Part shown: positions 37,489 through 48,370 of the stretch, one piece after another
Numbering within the stretch: the first letter of the stretch is position 1
Layout of the letters: the number at the start of each line of letters is the position of its first letter
Origin: Linnemannia hyalina
Lineage: Eukaryota; Mortierellomycota; Mortierellomycetes; Mortierellales; Mortierellaceae
Assembly (NCBI GenBank): GCA_019671135.1
Contig: JAHRHY010000010.1
Span: 2,046,001 to 2,110,000 of the forward strand
Direction: 5' to 3'
DNA length: 64,000 bases
Translations under genes and position numbers: made by a program
Notes under the pieces: model-generated
Seen by the model: the letters and a program-made list of their open reading frames with translations, nothing else
Databases searched by the model: none
What the model was told of the DNA's origin: nothing

Positions 37489-38115
37489 TTGCCTTTCATC
37501 CTTTGCTTACCTCTCTCATCATACCTTACCCGTCACCAGCAACATGGCGAGGCTGCGGTATTTATTCCCTTTGTTGCACACAGCAATCAGGTCTTACTTC
37601 ATCAATTGCCTTTTGCCTTACTTCCTTCTAGTGTGCCTCTTCCATCTACTTATCCACCTCTTTATATCTGCCCTGACGCACTAACCACTTATAACGATGA
37701 TGAAAGCGTACCTTGTCCTGCTCAGCATTATTCCCACAGCAAGAACAAAGATTGCTCCGCCTCCCTCAAAAGGACGAAGACTTGTCTAACCTGTAATGGT
37801 ACAGACCATTGTAGATCAACGTCTAAGTACTGTACAGGTCGACAACGTGTGTCAAGGTTAGCGTTGTATTCATATGTGTTACCTTCAGGTGAATTGCTTA
37901 TGTACATTTGTTTTGTCTGTATTGACATCAGTTGTTTCTCTCTCTCTAGCCTTCCCTCAAAGAAGAAAACCCTTCTCTGTCCTACATGCAATGTAACAGA
38001 TCATAGTCGATCAAGCTCAAAACTTTGTATCAAACACCAACACTTTGTCAGGTACTCTTTTCTTTCTTCATCAAAACACTCCTCTGTTACACACGTCTTT
38101 TTCGACTCCTTCTAA
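37489..38115 (+). pseudogene. Helitron N-terminal zinc-knuckle-like region
   Basis: Two related cysteine motifs are visible: KTCLTCNGTDHCRSTSKYC and LLCPTCNVTDHSRSSSKLC, each a C-x2-C-x3-H-x7-C knuckle. They are separated by what looks like an intron (GTTAGC to CTAG, about 37,857-37,950). A third, CRACGKTSHLRRRHHLC, lies in the next segment at about 38,494. Repeated knuckles at the start of Helitron proteins are known in early-diverging fungi; here they probably bind DNA or RNA. The start codon was not identified with confidence. Confidence 0.6.
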
Positions 38116-38450
38116 TTGTTTCTATTTTTACGTTGTCTGTGCATGTTAAGTAGCAATATCAAAATGGCAACTCTATCCAATATTATACATGTCGACATGG
38201 CTCCTGTCGATTCAATTCCGGAACACTATTATGAAAGTGATGGCACTCCCGAAGGAGTGAAGGGTACGTCCGATTCTGAGCATGACGGCTTGGATATCGA
38301 GGACAAGAATGAATGGTCAAGACCAAGGTTCGTGTCCGACTATTGCGCTGCTGCAGTGTTCTTTCCTTTTTCTGAGTCTTTCTGCATTATTAATGTATCT
38401 AAATTAACTTTTATATTTTTTTTGTTGCATAGCCTTTGTAGTGTCTTCCT

Positions 38451-41109
38451 TTGCCTTCTCCTCTTCATTCGCCGTTGGGACAGCTTCACATGTGTAGAGC
38501 TTGCGGCAAGACATCCCATCTTAGAAGGCGCCACCATTTGTGCCCGCTCAATATAGCCCATACTACTTCCATTGCAAGAAGATCATTCTCCCAAGAACTG
38601 GTCTGCGGTCTTGACGTCAACGAGAACGAGTTCCGACATAACCTTGGACCTTTGATCGAGTGCCTTCACTGTAAGGCTTTGGACTGGGTTCAAGAGCGTT
38701 CTAGTGGATCAAGAGCCAATCCTGTTTTCTCTATCTGCTGCGGCAGAGAAGAAATCAGCCTGGAAGAAGTTGAGCCTCATGACAAGATCTTACGATTACT
38801 GCAGAACAAGAACTTCCAGACTGCCGTGCGAAAGTACAACTCAGCGATGGCCTATGCATCCATGGGTTACCATCTTGACACAAGATACGCCGACTCTCGC
38901 AAGGGGGCTTACGTCTTCCGCATTAGTGGAAAAGTTATGCACAGGATCGGCTCCGTCATTCCCCGCAACGACAAAAATGCAGCCTTCTCTCAACTCTACT
39001 TCTTCGACCCTGAGATTCAAGCCTCCCTTCGAAATGAGGTCTTCGACAACGAACTCGATATTAATATCCTAATGGAACTGGAGAGATGGGTTATCCGGAT
39101 CGGCCCTTTTGCTGGCGTGTACAAGTCTATCAGGGGGATGACGCCTGACTCAACAACAATCTTCTCCGACCTCACCTTTGTTATCCGGGGAAATACCAAC
39201 GACAACAACAGCAAACGAAAGTATCAATACGACAAGCCAAGTTCGACTGAGATTGTGGCCTTACTCCCAGTGTCCGGAGATGCCTTCATTGGCGAAAGAG
39301 ACATTATTCTGGAGGCCTTCACCGCGGACAACAAGAACCCCTTCATTCGCATCAACGAGTTTAACCCTTCGTAGGACTCACTCTACTATGTCCTTATTTT
39401 CCCAACTGGATTGCAAGGATGGACCTACAAGACTTACTTCAAGATCATTCCCAAGAAAGTTGCTCCTCTCCCATTCAACATCGACATCCGCACCGGTTCC
39501 TCCTCTCATCTTCCACCCATTACACAACACACTTTTCTCTCCCACCCTCACAACAACTCGACCTTTTCAGCTCTTCTCGTAACAAACCCACAATACCTTT
39601 CCCTCATTACCGATCTTTCAACTCTACCCGCTACAAGCCTCACCAACCATCATGTGTCAGCTAAATTTATTGCTTATGATCCAACACCAGTAACAACACA
39701 TTTGGTCAACACCTCAACATGAATGCCACCCACGACCAGATTCATCTCGGCGACACTCACGCCTATCCACCAGAGACGTGTGATCTGCCGACATACGAGG
39801 ATCACGAGCTCGAGACCGACTTCGCGCCTAACAACAACCATCTCGGTGAATCTGAGGAGGGAAGCTGATGGGTCTCTTGTCGGGAATTTTATGCTTATCG
39901 GCTTCAAATGCGACCATACTCCCAACAGATCGTCGATGTTACCTGCTTATGTTTGGTCGTCTACCCCAACAGTTCATGGTCGATCAGTACGCTAAGGTCG
40001 AATCACAACGTCTGCAATGGTACCGTAACAATCAAGACGATTTGCTTGCCGCCTATCATCAAGGTCTGTCAGATGCTGTACACTCCTCAAACGACACTCA
40101 AGCAAAGGATGTTGGTCGACCTGTGATGTTGCCCTCAAGCTTCGTTGGTGGGCCACGTCATCTCCAGCAGTTGTTCCAGGATGCGATGAGCATTGTCCGC
40201 CGCTATGGGAAACCAGATTTGTTTGTTACCTTTACCTGTAACCCAAAGTGGCCCGAGATTACCAACAACCTCTTTGCCGGGTCAAACCTCTTCGGATCGC
40301 GCAGACATTACCACCCGAGTGTTTAAGGCCAAACTCAAGTCTTTCCTCGACGATCTCCTGGTCCACCATGTCTTCGGCAAGGCTATTGGTTGGACTTGGG
40401 TAGTCGAATTTCAGAAGAGAGGACTACCGCACTGTCATGCCCTTCTCATTCTTGACTCTGCCCACAAACCCAAGACCCCCAAGCAATTTGACGACATTGT
40501 CTGCGCGGAACTCCCTGACAAGGAGACTTATCCCCAATTTTTCGCCTCCGTTACCGGGTCGATGATCCATGGTCCCTGTGGCGCCTAGAACAAATCTGCT
40601 CCGTGTATGGTCAAGAACAAGAAGGGCGAATGGTACTGTTCCAAGGGATATCCTCGCCCTCTTCAAGATGAGACGACCACCAATGACGATGGCTATCCCT
40701 GTTATCGTCGACGTCAAGGCTCTTCGTTCCTCAACAGACGTGGTCAAAGCTTGACAACTCTTGGATCATCCCTTACAATCCTTGGTTAACCGCCAAGTAT
40801 GATGCCCATGTGAATGTTGAAATCTGCAGTTCCATCAAGGCTGTAAAGTATCTCTACAAATACGTTCACAAGGGCCACGACCGAGCCAACGCCGCCCTCG
40901 CCATCTCAAGTGTTCGAGACGAGATAACCTATTTTCAGGATACCAGGTACATTTCAGCGTGTGAAGCCATGTGGCGACTCTTCCGATTCCCTATGTGCGG
41001 TCACTCCCCCAAGGTCGTTCGTCTTCAGGTCCACCTAGAAGGCCAGCACACGGTCATATACAGGTACTATCAAGTATCTTCAACTTTGCTTTGTAAGAGT
41101 CGTTCTTAA
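38451..41109 (+). pseudogene. Helitron replication initiator (Helitron-like N plus HUH/Y2), disrupted
   Basis: The Helitron-like N domain reads from CRACGKTSHL through NEFRHNLGPLIECLHC and YNSAMAYASMG to INEFNPS. A TAG at 39,372-39,374 interrupts it, and the same frame resumes with DSLYYVLIFPTGLQGW. A frame change near 39,720 gives CDLPTYEDHELE, a TGA follows near 39,866, and another shift near 39,940 leads to FMVDQYAKVESQRLQWY. The replication domain then shows DLFVTFTCNPKWPEI, another shift at about 40,300, the HUH motif in RGLPHCHALLIL (about 40,425-40,455), and paired tyrosines in VKYLYKYVHKG (about 40,845). The protein would nick and join DNA ends in rolling-circle transposition. It is clearly broken in this copy. 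Confidence 0.85.
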
Positions 41110-41500
41110 AATACCTTGCCATAAACTGCTTTTTTTTTCTTTTCGTCTTCTCTTTCATCTTCTCTTTCATCTTTTTCCCTCAGGAACAATCACTTCCCTC
41201 TTTCCCCCTTTCTCTCTCTCTCACGCACACATTCCCTCTCTATCTAGGTGACTCTTACCCCTCTTACTTCCCGTTCAGACCTTTTTTTTATCATTCGGAT
41301 TTAATTTTCTCTCCCAGGCACAACCAGCTCCTTCTTCTCAGGCACAGGCAAAATCGCTTCCTTTCTTCTTCATTATCATTCACTCAACATTTTATTACCA
41401 CGAGTTCCTTTCTTCATTTTTCTGGGAATGGTTGCAATTGTAACAACAAAATGATATTCTACAACATTCTACACTCATAATAAGACTTCTGATCCCTGTG
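41065..41500 (+). other. Pyrimidine-rich interruption of the Helitron coding region
   Basis: About 430 bases separate the Y2 region (HLEGQHTVIY) from the next conserved segment (MAYFKLN). It begins with CAGGTACTAT, a donor-like site, and contains T/C-rich runs ending in CCCAG and CTCAG. It is either a long intron or a small insertion. Confidence 0.45.
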
Positions 41501-41529
41501 GTGCTCTCCACAAGAACAATGACGGTACA

Positions 41530-43643
41530 TTGATGGCGTACTTCAAGCTCAACATCGACAAGGACGCTCGACGTTTCACTTATTTCAACATTCCAGAGCA
41601 CTATACCTACAACAAACGCACCCGCACTTGGAACGAACGCTCTCGGGGAGTCGCTATAGGACAAATGTACACTGTGAGCCCAAAGGATGGAGAGCGTTAC
41701 TTTCTTCGAGTCCTCCTGCTCAACGTGCCTGGTCCAAGGAGCTTTCAAGACTTCTTGACTTTCAATGAGTCGACATACACCTCCTTCTGGGACGCCGCTA
41801 ACGCTCGACAACCCCTGAAAGATGATTCCGAATGGATCAGGTGCCTAACCGATGCCAACGAACTTCAACACCCCCGGCATATCAGATACCTCTTCGCCAT
41901 GATTCTCACATGCTGCTCCCCTTCCGGCCCCAACAATCTATGAATGCTCTTCGCCGAAGCAATGTCGTCAGACTTCCTTCACAAAGCCCGTGGTCTCGTT
42001 GGCTCCAACCCGATATCTCTTCTGAACGCCAAGATGGACGCTGAGATGAACGCGCTCCACCACATAAGCAGCATTCTTGTCAGCATGGAATCCAATCTCA
42101 ACAAATTCCCCACCATGCCTTAAGCAACAAAAGACAACTTTCTTTCCCTTCCATCCAGCAAAGGCGACTCCATGGAGAAAACTCAACATGAACCAACGAT
42201 ACAGGAATATCAACAACTTGTCATTGAACATAGACAGCAACTCACATCGGAACAAAAACGTATCTTTAAAACTGTTATCAATGCAATCACCAGAACACCT
42301 CCAAAAGGATATTCTTCATCGATAGTCCAGGAGGTACCGGCAAGACGTTTTTATACAACACCATGATCGAGCATATTCGTGGCCATCTTCAGAATCCTGC
42401 CATTGTCGTCGCGTCGTCTGGTATTGCTTCCATTATCCTCCATGGTGGACACACCGCACACTCCACATTCAAAATACCCATCCCCATTACAGAAATCTCG
42501 GTTTGCCCTCCTACGCGCGCATCTTTCATCGGCAGATGCGTCCTTGAGGCGACTGCTTTGTTTTGGGATGAAGCGCCTATGCTTCACAAGCATGGCTTTG
42601 AAGCCGTAGATCGTCTCTTTAGGTTCCTCTTGGAGATTCCCGATATTCCGTTTGGCGGCAAAGTTGTGGTCTTCGGCGGAGACTTCCGTCAATTCCTTCC
42701 GATTTTCCTCCACCCCTTGCAGGCCAAGGTAGAGGAAGCTTGCATCAAGAAGCCTACCTCCATTTGGCCGTTCGTCTCGATCGTCTGTCTTACCAGAAAT
42801 CTAAGAATCGGTAACAATGTCAAGCACCAACCATTTGTTGACTATCCCCTCCGTGTTGGCAATGGGCAAGAGCCAACTTTTTCTGGCGGTCAACACAATG
42901 ACTACATCAAGCTTCCAGATCAAGTCGTCTTTCAACCAACAACCGACAATGCGGATCACGACCATGAAAAGCAGCTTATTCGCTCTATATTTCCCGACAT
43001 CGGCTCAGACGTGTTCGATCACACCTTATTCGGAGATAGGGTCATCCTTTGCCTTTTGAACATCGACCTGGATCTGATCAACCAACTCGCTACCGACATG
43101 TTTCTTTCCGACCAACCGATATGCTACTCAAGTGTCGACTACATTCCGGATGCTGACTCTAACGCTGCCACAAACTATCCCGTCGAGCTTCTGAACTCTC
43201 AACAACCGCAAGGTCTCCCTCCTCACGAATTGAACCTCAAAGTTGGTCAACCTATCATGCTTCTCCGAAATGTCGACAGCAAACGTGGAATGTGCAACGG
43301 AACGAGAATGCGCATCACAAATCTCAAGGACTCTCTCATCGAGGCAAGGATTATCTCGGGCGCTTTCACGGACGACATTGTCTTCATCCCTCGAATTCCT
43401 CTGTACTCCAATGATGAAGGTTCTTGCACAATCAAGTTCATAAGGCAGCAGTTTCCCATTCGTCCTGCATTTGCTCTTACTATCAACAAAGCACAAGACA
43501 AACGTTTAATACTGTTGGCATTTATTTACCCCGCCACCTTTTTTTCGCATGGGCAACTTTACGTTGCATTGTCCAGGTGTTCCAACCCTCACGGTCTTGA
43601 TCTCTCAACACCTCTCTTCTTTGTTTCCTCTATCCGACCCTGA
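41530..43643 (+). pseudogene. Helitron PIF1-type helicase region, disrupted
   Basis: A linker segment (MAYFKLN, IPEHYTYNKRTRTW, GERYFLRVLLLNVPG) is typical of RepHel proteins. It ends at a TGA at 41,941. After further stops (about 42,121) and a one-base shift near 42,311, the helicase core is clear. Walker A is DSPGGTGKT at 42,321-42,347, the acidic Walker B is FWDEAPM (about 42,564), motif III is VVFGGDFRQFLPI, and the end motif is FSHGQLYVALSRCSNP (about 43,545). The 426-codon frame from 42,363 to 43,643 is intact but lacks Walker A. The enzyme would unwind DNA during rolling-circle transposition. Confidence 0.85.
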
Positions 43644-43798
43644 TAACGTTTTGCTGCCGAGTCCTGGCTATTATACTAGAAACGTTATTTTTCATGGGCT
43701 CTATCATAGGTCTTCCTTTGTTCCCCTTTCATATTATATACCTTAATACATATACAAATCTCTTTTCATTTGCTTTCTTTCTTTTATCTCTTTACACG

Positions 43799-43849
43799 CC
43801 TGACGGAGTCAGGCAGCCCGTGACGAAGTCATGGGCGAAGAACAGCTAG
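43799..43849 (+). other. Helitron 3' terminus: two stem-loops and CTAG
   Basis: CCTGAC-GGA-GTCAGG (43,799-43,813) is a perfect stem-loop. CCCGTGAC-GAA-GTCATGGG (43,817-43,835) is a second with one G-T pair. CTAG follows at 43,846-43,849 and T at 43,850. The hairpin-to-CTAG spacing of 10 bases matches Helitron transposition terminators. Confidence 0.9.
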
Positions 43850-44406
43850 TATTTTTTTCGTCGGTTAAAATAAAAAAGAAGGTAACGCATATGTCCATGG
43901 CACCGTAGACAATGCGAATAGTCCGTCCTTCGTAGGACATTCGTGACCAAAATTGTTAATAAAAACCCTAACATTCAGCTCTAGTTATACGTAGGAGCAG
44001 CATTGTTATCATTATTTAATGTGCAAATGGCTCGTCTGACTTGCTATCTCTCTCTACACATAAGGCAACATGGTCCTCGTGCTCAATCCGCAATTGCTGT
44101 TGCCTTGTATAGTACAAAGCCCGCCTTCTGAATGACCCTTGCTGCCACTTCACGGACAACAAGAATCATAACACCTATCTATTTCCTTGATCGCACTTTT
44201 TTTGTCGTAAGGCATGGTGATCCATCACATGGGTACCAGAGCGAAATTAGACTTCCGGAATGGCAGGCTATTATGAGAGTGCAAAAAAGCACGGGTGTTA
44301 GTATTCTCTACATTGGTAGTGCCTATAAAGCTCTTCAAATTCTGCAGTGTCACTTACGAAACCATTGGTAGGAGCAACTGCCTCGACACCAGAAACACTT
44401 TCAGCA
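43850..44406. other. Region downstream of the first His/Cys-rich gene
   Basis: No gene was recognised. Short stretches (for example AACAAGAATCATAACACCT at about 44,158) resemble sequence downstream of the second gene copy near 60,075, which suggests older shared ancestry beyond the near-identical duplication. Confidence 0.4.
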
Positions 44407-45889
44407 TTATTGGCATATGCCTATTCCCCCGGGGTTAGGACTGCAGGTCTTGGGAAGCGAGCATGCATGCTGCAGCACGTATGTGCCGGCTGGACAATGG
44501 ACGGCACTATTCGGAGAAATGCCAAGCAGAACAAGCCTACTTTGACAAGTTGCTGGGATGGCCGTGAAGCATATCGGGTTGCCGCCTGTAGTACATGCGC
44601 ATGGGTCCACGCCGCATGTGCCAGCATTGCAGACATTGGGAGCCGTGCATGGAGTAGTCTCCTTGAAGGTACCGCTGGTACATTGGAAGACGGTCGTCGT
44701 AGTAGCGGTGGGAAACAGAAGTTGACAACTTGAGGAGAGGCCGCTGAGACATGTCGTGGTGGTGCCTACACATGCGCATGGGTCCACGCAATTGCCAGCA
44801 TTGCAGACATTGGGAGCCGTGCATGGAGTAGTCTCCTTGAAGGTACCGCTGGTACATTGGAAGACGGTCGTCGTAGTAGCGGTGGGAAACAGAAGTTGAC
44901 AACTTAAGGAGAGGCCGCTGAGACATGTCGTGGCGGTGCCTGTACATGCGCATGGGTTCACTGGGGGAGGACCTCCACACTTCACTGAGTTGACCTCGAT
45001 GACGGTGGGGCATGCACCAATGGCGGAGCAATGATACCACGTCTTGGGGTCAAAGTCGCACCCATAGAGGCTGGATCCGCAGAAATCTCCCACGGCGACG
45101 CAGAGGTCCCTCCAGGGGTGCTTGTTCTTGTGGTTGTGTTGTTGTTCTTTGTCGTGGTGGCAGTTTTTGTTGTGATGGTGATGCCTGTGCTTGTGCCCGG
45201 CATCATGGTTAGAGGCCTCGAAGTCTGTATCAGCAGCGTTATCCCTCTTGGCCGGTTCAATGGTATCAGAGCCCTCTGACTCAGTCTCCTCGGAGTCAGT
45301 CTCCTCGGAGTCGTCAGTCGTCTCGGTGGGACCAGTGACGTCCTGGTTGGCCATAGGTTCATCAGCAGTCCAACCCGCCTCGATGTAGACTTGAGGAATG
45401 GAGTCGGTTCCACCGCTGTTCTTGGCACTAAAAGCGCTCGAACTGGCATCAACAATGTTGGAATCGACGGCTTCGACAGCAACGGCAATGGCACCGCATA
45501 CTTTGAGGGGGCACTTGAGTGTGTCGATAATGACGCCATTACGTACCAGATGCACCTCCTTGCCTGTACGGATGTGTAGTTACGAAAGGCGAAATATAAC
45601 ATGGCCATGGTTAAAGAACAGTCATCAGGAAACGGGTTCAATAAAAAAATGAAATCCAGTACCCAGGAGACAAGGCCTGTGTTTTTCTTGGTCCACGCGA
45701 ACGCTATTCGCACTTACCGATTAGGCGGTGATGGTGGTGGTGATCATTGTTGAGCGCATTGAACGTCTGCTGGCCAATGGGATCGGCTGCATCCCCCGCC
45801 CTTTGCCCTAGAACGGAGGGCGTCGAGGCGAAATAGGCAATGCCTGCAAAAGCCACAAAAGTGGCTTTGCGCTGCGAAAAGATCTTCAT
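44407..45889 (-). CDS. Secreted His-rich/Cys-rich protein, copy A
   Basis: Two exons join in frame: 45889-45718 and 45563-44407 (442 aa; donor GTAAGT, acceptor ACAG). Residues 1-28 form a signal peptide ending SVLG. Then come a run of five His (50-54), an acidic Ser/Glu/Thr stretch (about 138-160), a KR pair (163-164) that could be a Kex2 site, and a strongly His-rich segment (177-206, including HRHHHHNK) that suggests metal binding. A Cys-rich segment (LCVAVGDFC, YGCDFD, WYHCS) precedes GGPPPV. From residue 260 on, three Cys-rich modules begin PCAC; the first two are near-identical 58-residue repeats (PNVCNAG ends each). Residues 1-259 are essentially identical to copy B, but the modules differ. 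Function is unknown; a cell-wall or secreted surface protein is likely. Confidence 0.8.
44593..44957 (-). repeat. 174-bp tandem repeat inside copy A
   Basis: Two direct copies at a 174-base offset (for example ACATTGGGAGCCG at 44,633 and 44,807) differ at only a few bases. They encode two 58-residue Cys-rich modules with the pattern PCAC-x6-C-x6-C-x13-C-x9-C. Near-identity points to recent duplication or gene conversion. Confidence 0.9.
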
Positions 45890-46529
45890 CTAGTGTGGTT
45901 GGGGAGGAAAGGAGTGATGGGTAAAATGGTTGAGCTGGCCGAACACTTGGGGGAGGATATGAAGGTAAAGATATGTGTCAGAGAGATGTCTGTGGGGAGA
46001 TAATGGGCTAGGATGGTCTGACAAAGAAATAAAAAATAGAAGGAAGGCCAACAACGAGTTAATATATATATTCAAAAAAACTTGGGCAACCTGGAGACAA
46101 GCGATTGATTAGATAGTTCAATGACTTAAGAGAGCGCCTAGTGTTTACAAGGAGAAAGAGATAAAGAGGGGAGGGAGGAAAGACTCTGGTCAAGGACACC
46201 ATTGCGCTTATCATGAAAACAGTTTACTCTCCTTTTCCGACGACGGAAGGATTATTCTGACTAGAACTAATGGGTCATTTTCCATCTACAGAATCTTGGT
46301 GGCCCTGAAGTGGCGTTTCTCACTCCTTTTTTTTTCTTATTGTGACATTGATGGGGTATGTCGCTAAACACTCAGACTCCTAAAACGAGGATGGGATTTT
46401 TGAATTTGGCGGGCACACCAAATTCTTTCGATTCTCGAGCAAGCAGTCGAAGATTAAAATGGGCAAATGGAGAAAGGTCAAACGCTATATTGCGAAAAAA
46501 TGCCCAGACGCCTACGATGGTCTATGGTG

Positions 46530-46882
46530 CTTCCCCCTCCTTTTCTCTTTTCCTCTCCTTTTCCTTCTCTCCCTTTCCCTCTCTCCCTTTTCTCCTATTT
46601 TCTAGTCTCGCTCTCAAAATGAGCGAGCATAGAACAGTAACTACATCTCTTCTTTCTTTTCACACCGAATCATGTCCACCCAGACACAAAGAGCAGAGAT
46701 AGAAGGTGACTATCTCCCTTCTCCCTCTCTCCCTTTCCCTCTCTCCCTTTCCCTCTCTCCCTTTTCTCCTATTTTCTAGTCTCGCTCTCAAAAATGAGCG
46801 AGCAACCACATCTCTTCATTCTTTTCACACCGGATCATGTCCACCCAGACACAAAGAGCAGAGATAGAAGGTGACTATAGCT
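46530..46882 (+). repeat. Direct repeat, about 174-bp period
   Basis: TCTAGTCTCGCTCTCAAAAT occurs at 46,601 and, with one extra A, at 46,775. Both are followed by similar sequence through CACCCAGACACAAAGAGCAG and AGGTGACTAT, and preceded by CTCCCTTTCC runs. It lies upstream of copy A and recurs upstream of copy B. Confidence 0.85.
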
Positions 46883-47224
46883 AATAAGTCGAAATAAAAA
46901 AAGGGAGGATGACAGATCAAAGCATAACTACTTCACCATCACCTAGCACATCACAAACGAGAAATTCCGTTCCCTCCCATTTCACTCATGGTCCGAATCC
47001 GCAGTGGTGACTTGGAAGTCTGTCCTCGTTCTCATAAATGAAGAGGAAAGATGAGAAAGAATGGTCTGTATGATCTTTTCGAACCATTGCTCGTCTATTG
47101 AACTGCAAGCCCGGCCATATGCAAGTACGGACGACCACTACGTTGACCGACTTGGCTATCCCTCTACTCCAAACTACTTGTTATTGTTGCTTTTCTTTCC
47201 ACCGAGTTTGTATGTCACATATCT

Positions 47225-47490
47225 TGTGTTTCCCTAAGTTTGCACTGTTCCCTTAGTTGACATTCATTGCCCCTGTTTGTTATGTGCCTCCCTAATTTGC
47301 ACTGTTTCCTTTGTTGCCCTTGTTGTTTTGTGCCTCCCTATTTTGCTACGTGCCTCCCTGATTTTGCACTGTCGCTTGGGTTGACATTGCTCTGTGCCTC
47401 GTAATTCTGAATTCGCGTAATTCTTGCACTCTCCTCTATGGATTTTGTTTGTGCCTCCTTGACTTTGCACAGTCCCCTGAATTGACAAGG
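47225..47490 (+). repeat. Degenerate minisatellite, unit about 35-45 bp
   Basis: About six or seven imperfect units contain GTGCCTCCCT, then ATTTTGCACTGT, then TTGGTTGACATTG. Read on the minus strand the units give short open frames (GGTNK, QIREAH) that follow the repeat and are probably not genes. Confidence 0.75.
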
Positions 47491-47834
47491 GTTTTCTACA
47501 GATAGAATCCTCTGCCCTTCAGGTTTTCCCACACCCTTTTCAGTAAGTTACCGTAGACTGCCCCCTTTGGAAATAAAGGGATACAACTAGGACTACTCGA
47601 CATTCTCTCTAGGCAGTTGAGCCACAAGGCGAGCCATGAGATCGATTTGGCGATGACATATATGGCGATCGAGACTTTTTCTACGGCCTAAAAGGAATGA
47701 GGATGGCGCTGCACTGGAAGGAGATATACTAGAGGAATCCAGGGATTGCTGTGATGAGGATGAAGCATAGGCAAGGAATGTCGGGGTTAAGTCATATGGA
47801 CGCTTTTTGAAACTATTTTACATGCTGTCTCACG

Positions 47835-48098
47835 ATGGATGCCGTCCGTGTAAAAGGAACCGCCGACTTAAACAGCCTCTACCAAATAGAGTACCAGTAC
47901 ATACAATCTTCGGTTAATACCTCTTGTGCTGCTGCAGCGGTGGTACGACAGAGTATAAGCACCATCATTCGAAAATGGTGGAGAAGGCAATCCCATCTTG
48001 TCTCCTCCTCCCTTCCTTTGCCCTCACGAGAAACATACAGTCGTGTGATTACTCAAGTTAGGCGTAGTCTTTCAGAGACGGAAACCCTCATCTTCTAG
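47835..48098 (+). CDS. Small hypothetical open frame, 87 aa (left copy)
   Basis: An ATG-started frame beginning MDAVRVKGTADLN, with basic segments (IIRKWWRRQ) and no recognised domain. An identical copy exists at 63,698-63,961, but that is explained by the segmental duplication and gives no evidence of selection. It is a weak gene candidate. Confidence 0.25.
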   Translation: MDAVRVKGTADLNSLYQIEYQYIQSSVNTSCAAAAVVRQSISTIIRKWWRRQSHLVSSSLPLPSRETYSRVITQVRRSLSETETLIF

Positions 48099-48300
48099 TT
48101 TTAGGATGGCCAGGAAACCTCAAGTACCTAGACGAGTCAGAGGCGGCGAGGCACCAATCAGTCTACTTTTACAAACAAGAACCTGATGAAAAAGGAAGTA
48201 CTGGCACTCCCGCCTTTGTTACCGCCAAGGCAGAGTTCAAAACAAGTTGTGTTTAATGTTAGCACACTAACGGATGAGTGGAGGGCATAAGCATGCCTTC

Positions 48301-48359
48301 TTTGTGGTGCGCTGGAGTTGTTGGTGGCTTGAGACCCCTTAAGCCGAGCCTAGTTGTAT
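48301..48359 (+). repeat. Repeat R1, second copy, left fragment
   Basis: It matches 36,041-36,095 and ends in TSD AGTTGTAT (48,352-48,359). It is cut from the rest of R1 by the hAT transposon. Confidence 0.85.
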
Positions 48360-48370
48360 TTAATTAAATT

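Larger units (their letters stand above)
37089..43849 (+). mobile_element. Helitron rolling-circle transposon, decayed
   Basis: The span encodes the classic RepHel order on the + strand: zinc-knuckle-like N-terminus, Helitron-like N domain, HUH/Y2 replication initiator and PIF1-type helicase. The 3' end is textbook: stem-loops at 43,799-43,835, then 10 bases, then CTAG at 43,846-43,849 followed by T, as expected for insertion between A and T. The 5' end (a TC after A) could not be placed; I set it at the end of repeat R1, so the left border is uncertain. At least five frameshifts or stops break the coding frame, so this copy is not autonomous now. Confidence 0.85.
44960..48137 (+). repeat. 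Segmental duplication, left copy
   Basis: This 3,178-base stretch matches 60,823-64,000 at a constant offset of 15,863, so with no indels. The only difference I noticed is G at 45,025 versus A at 60,888. It covers codons 1-259 of the His/Cys-rich gene, its intron and over 2 kb upstream. The match ends abruptly at 44,960 in the coding region and, on the other side, continues to the end of the window. Confidence 0.95.
45890..48300. promoter_or_regulatory. Upstream region of copy A with internal repeats
   Basis: About 2.4 kb between the copy A start and repeat R1. It holds two tandem-repeat tracts and only short open frames, and probably contains the promoter of copy A. A 114-codon frame at 46,358-46,702 is built largely of CT-rich repeat and is unlikely to be a gene. 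Confidence 0.5.

Noticed and set aside
45012..45652. Plus-strand open frames opposite the His/Cys-rich gene (also at 60,894-61,515)
   Set aside because: They are antisense shadows of a gene with signal peptide, intron and coherent Cys/His pattern on the minus strand.
46358..46702. 114-codon frame present in both duplicates
   Set aside because: It reads through CT-rich direct repeats. Its presence in both copies is explained by the near-identical duplication and is not evidence of selection.
47264..47532. Minus-strand frames with repeated QxREAH-like peptides
   Set aside because: They follow the degenerate minisatellite unit and have no start context or homologue that I recognise.
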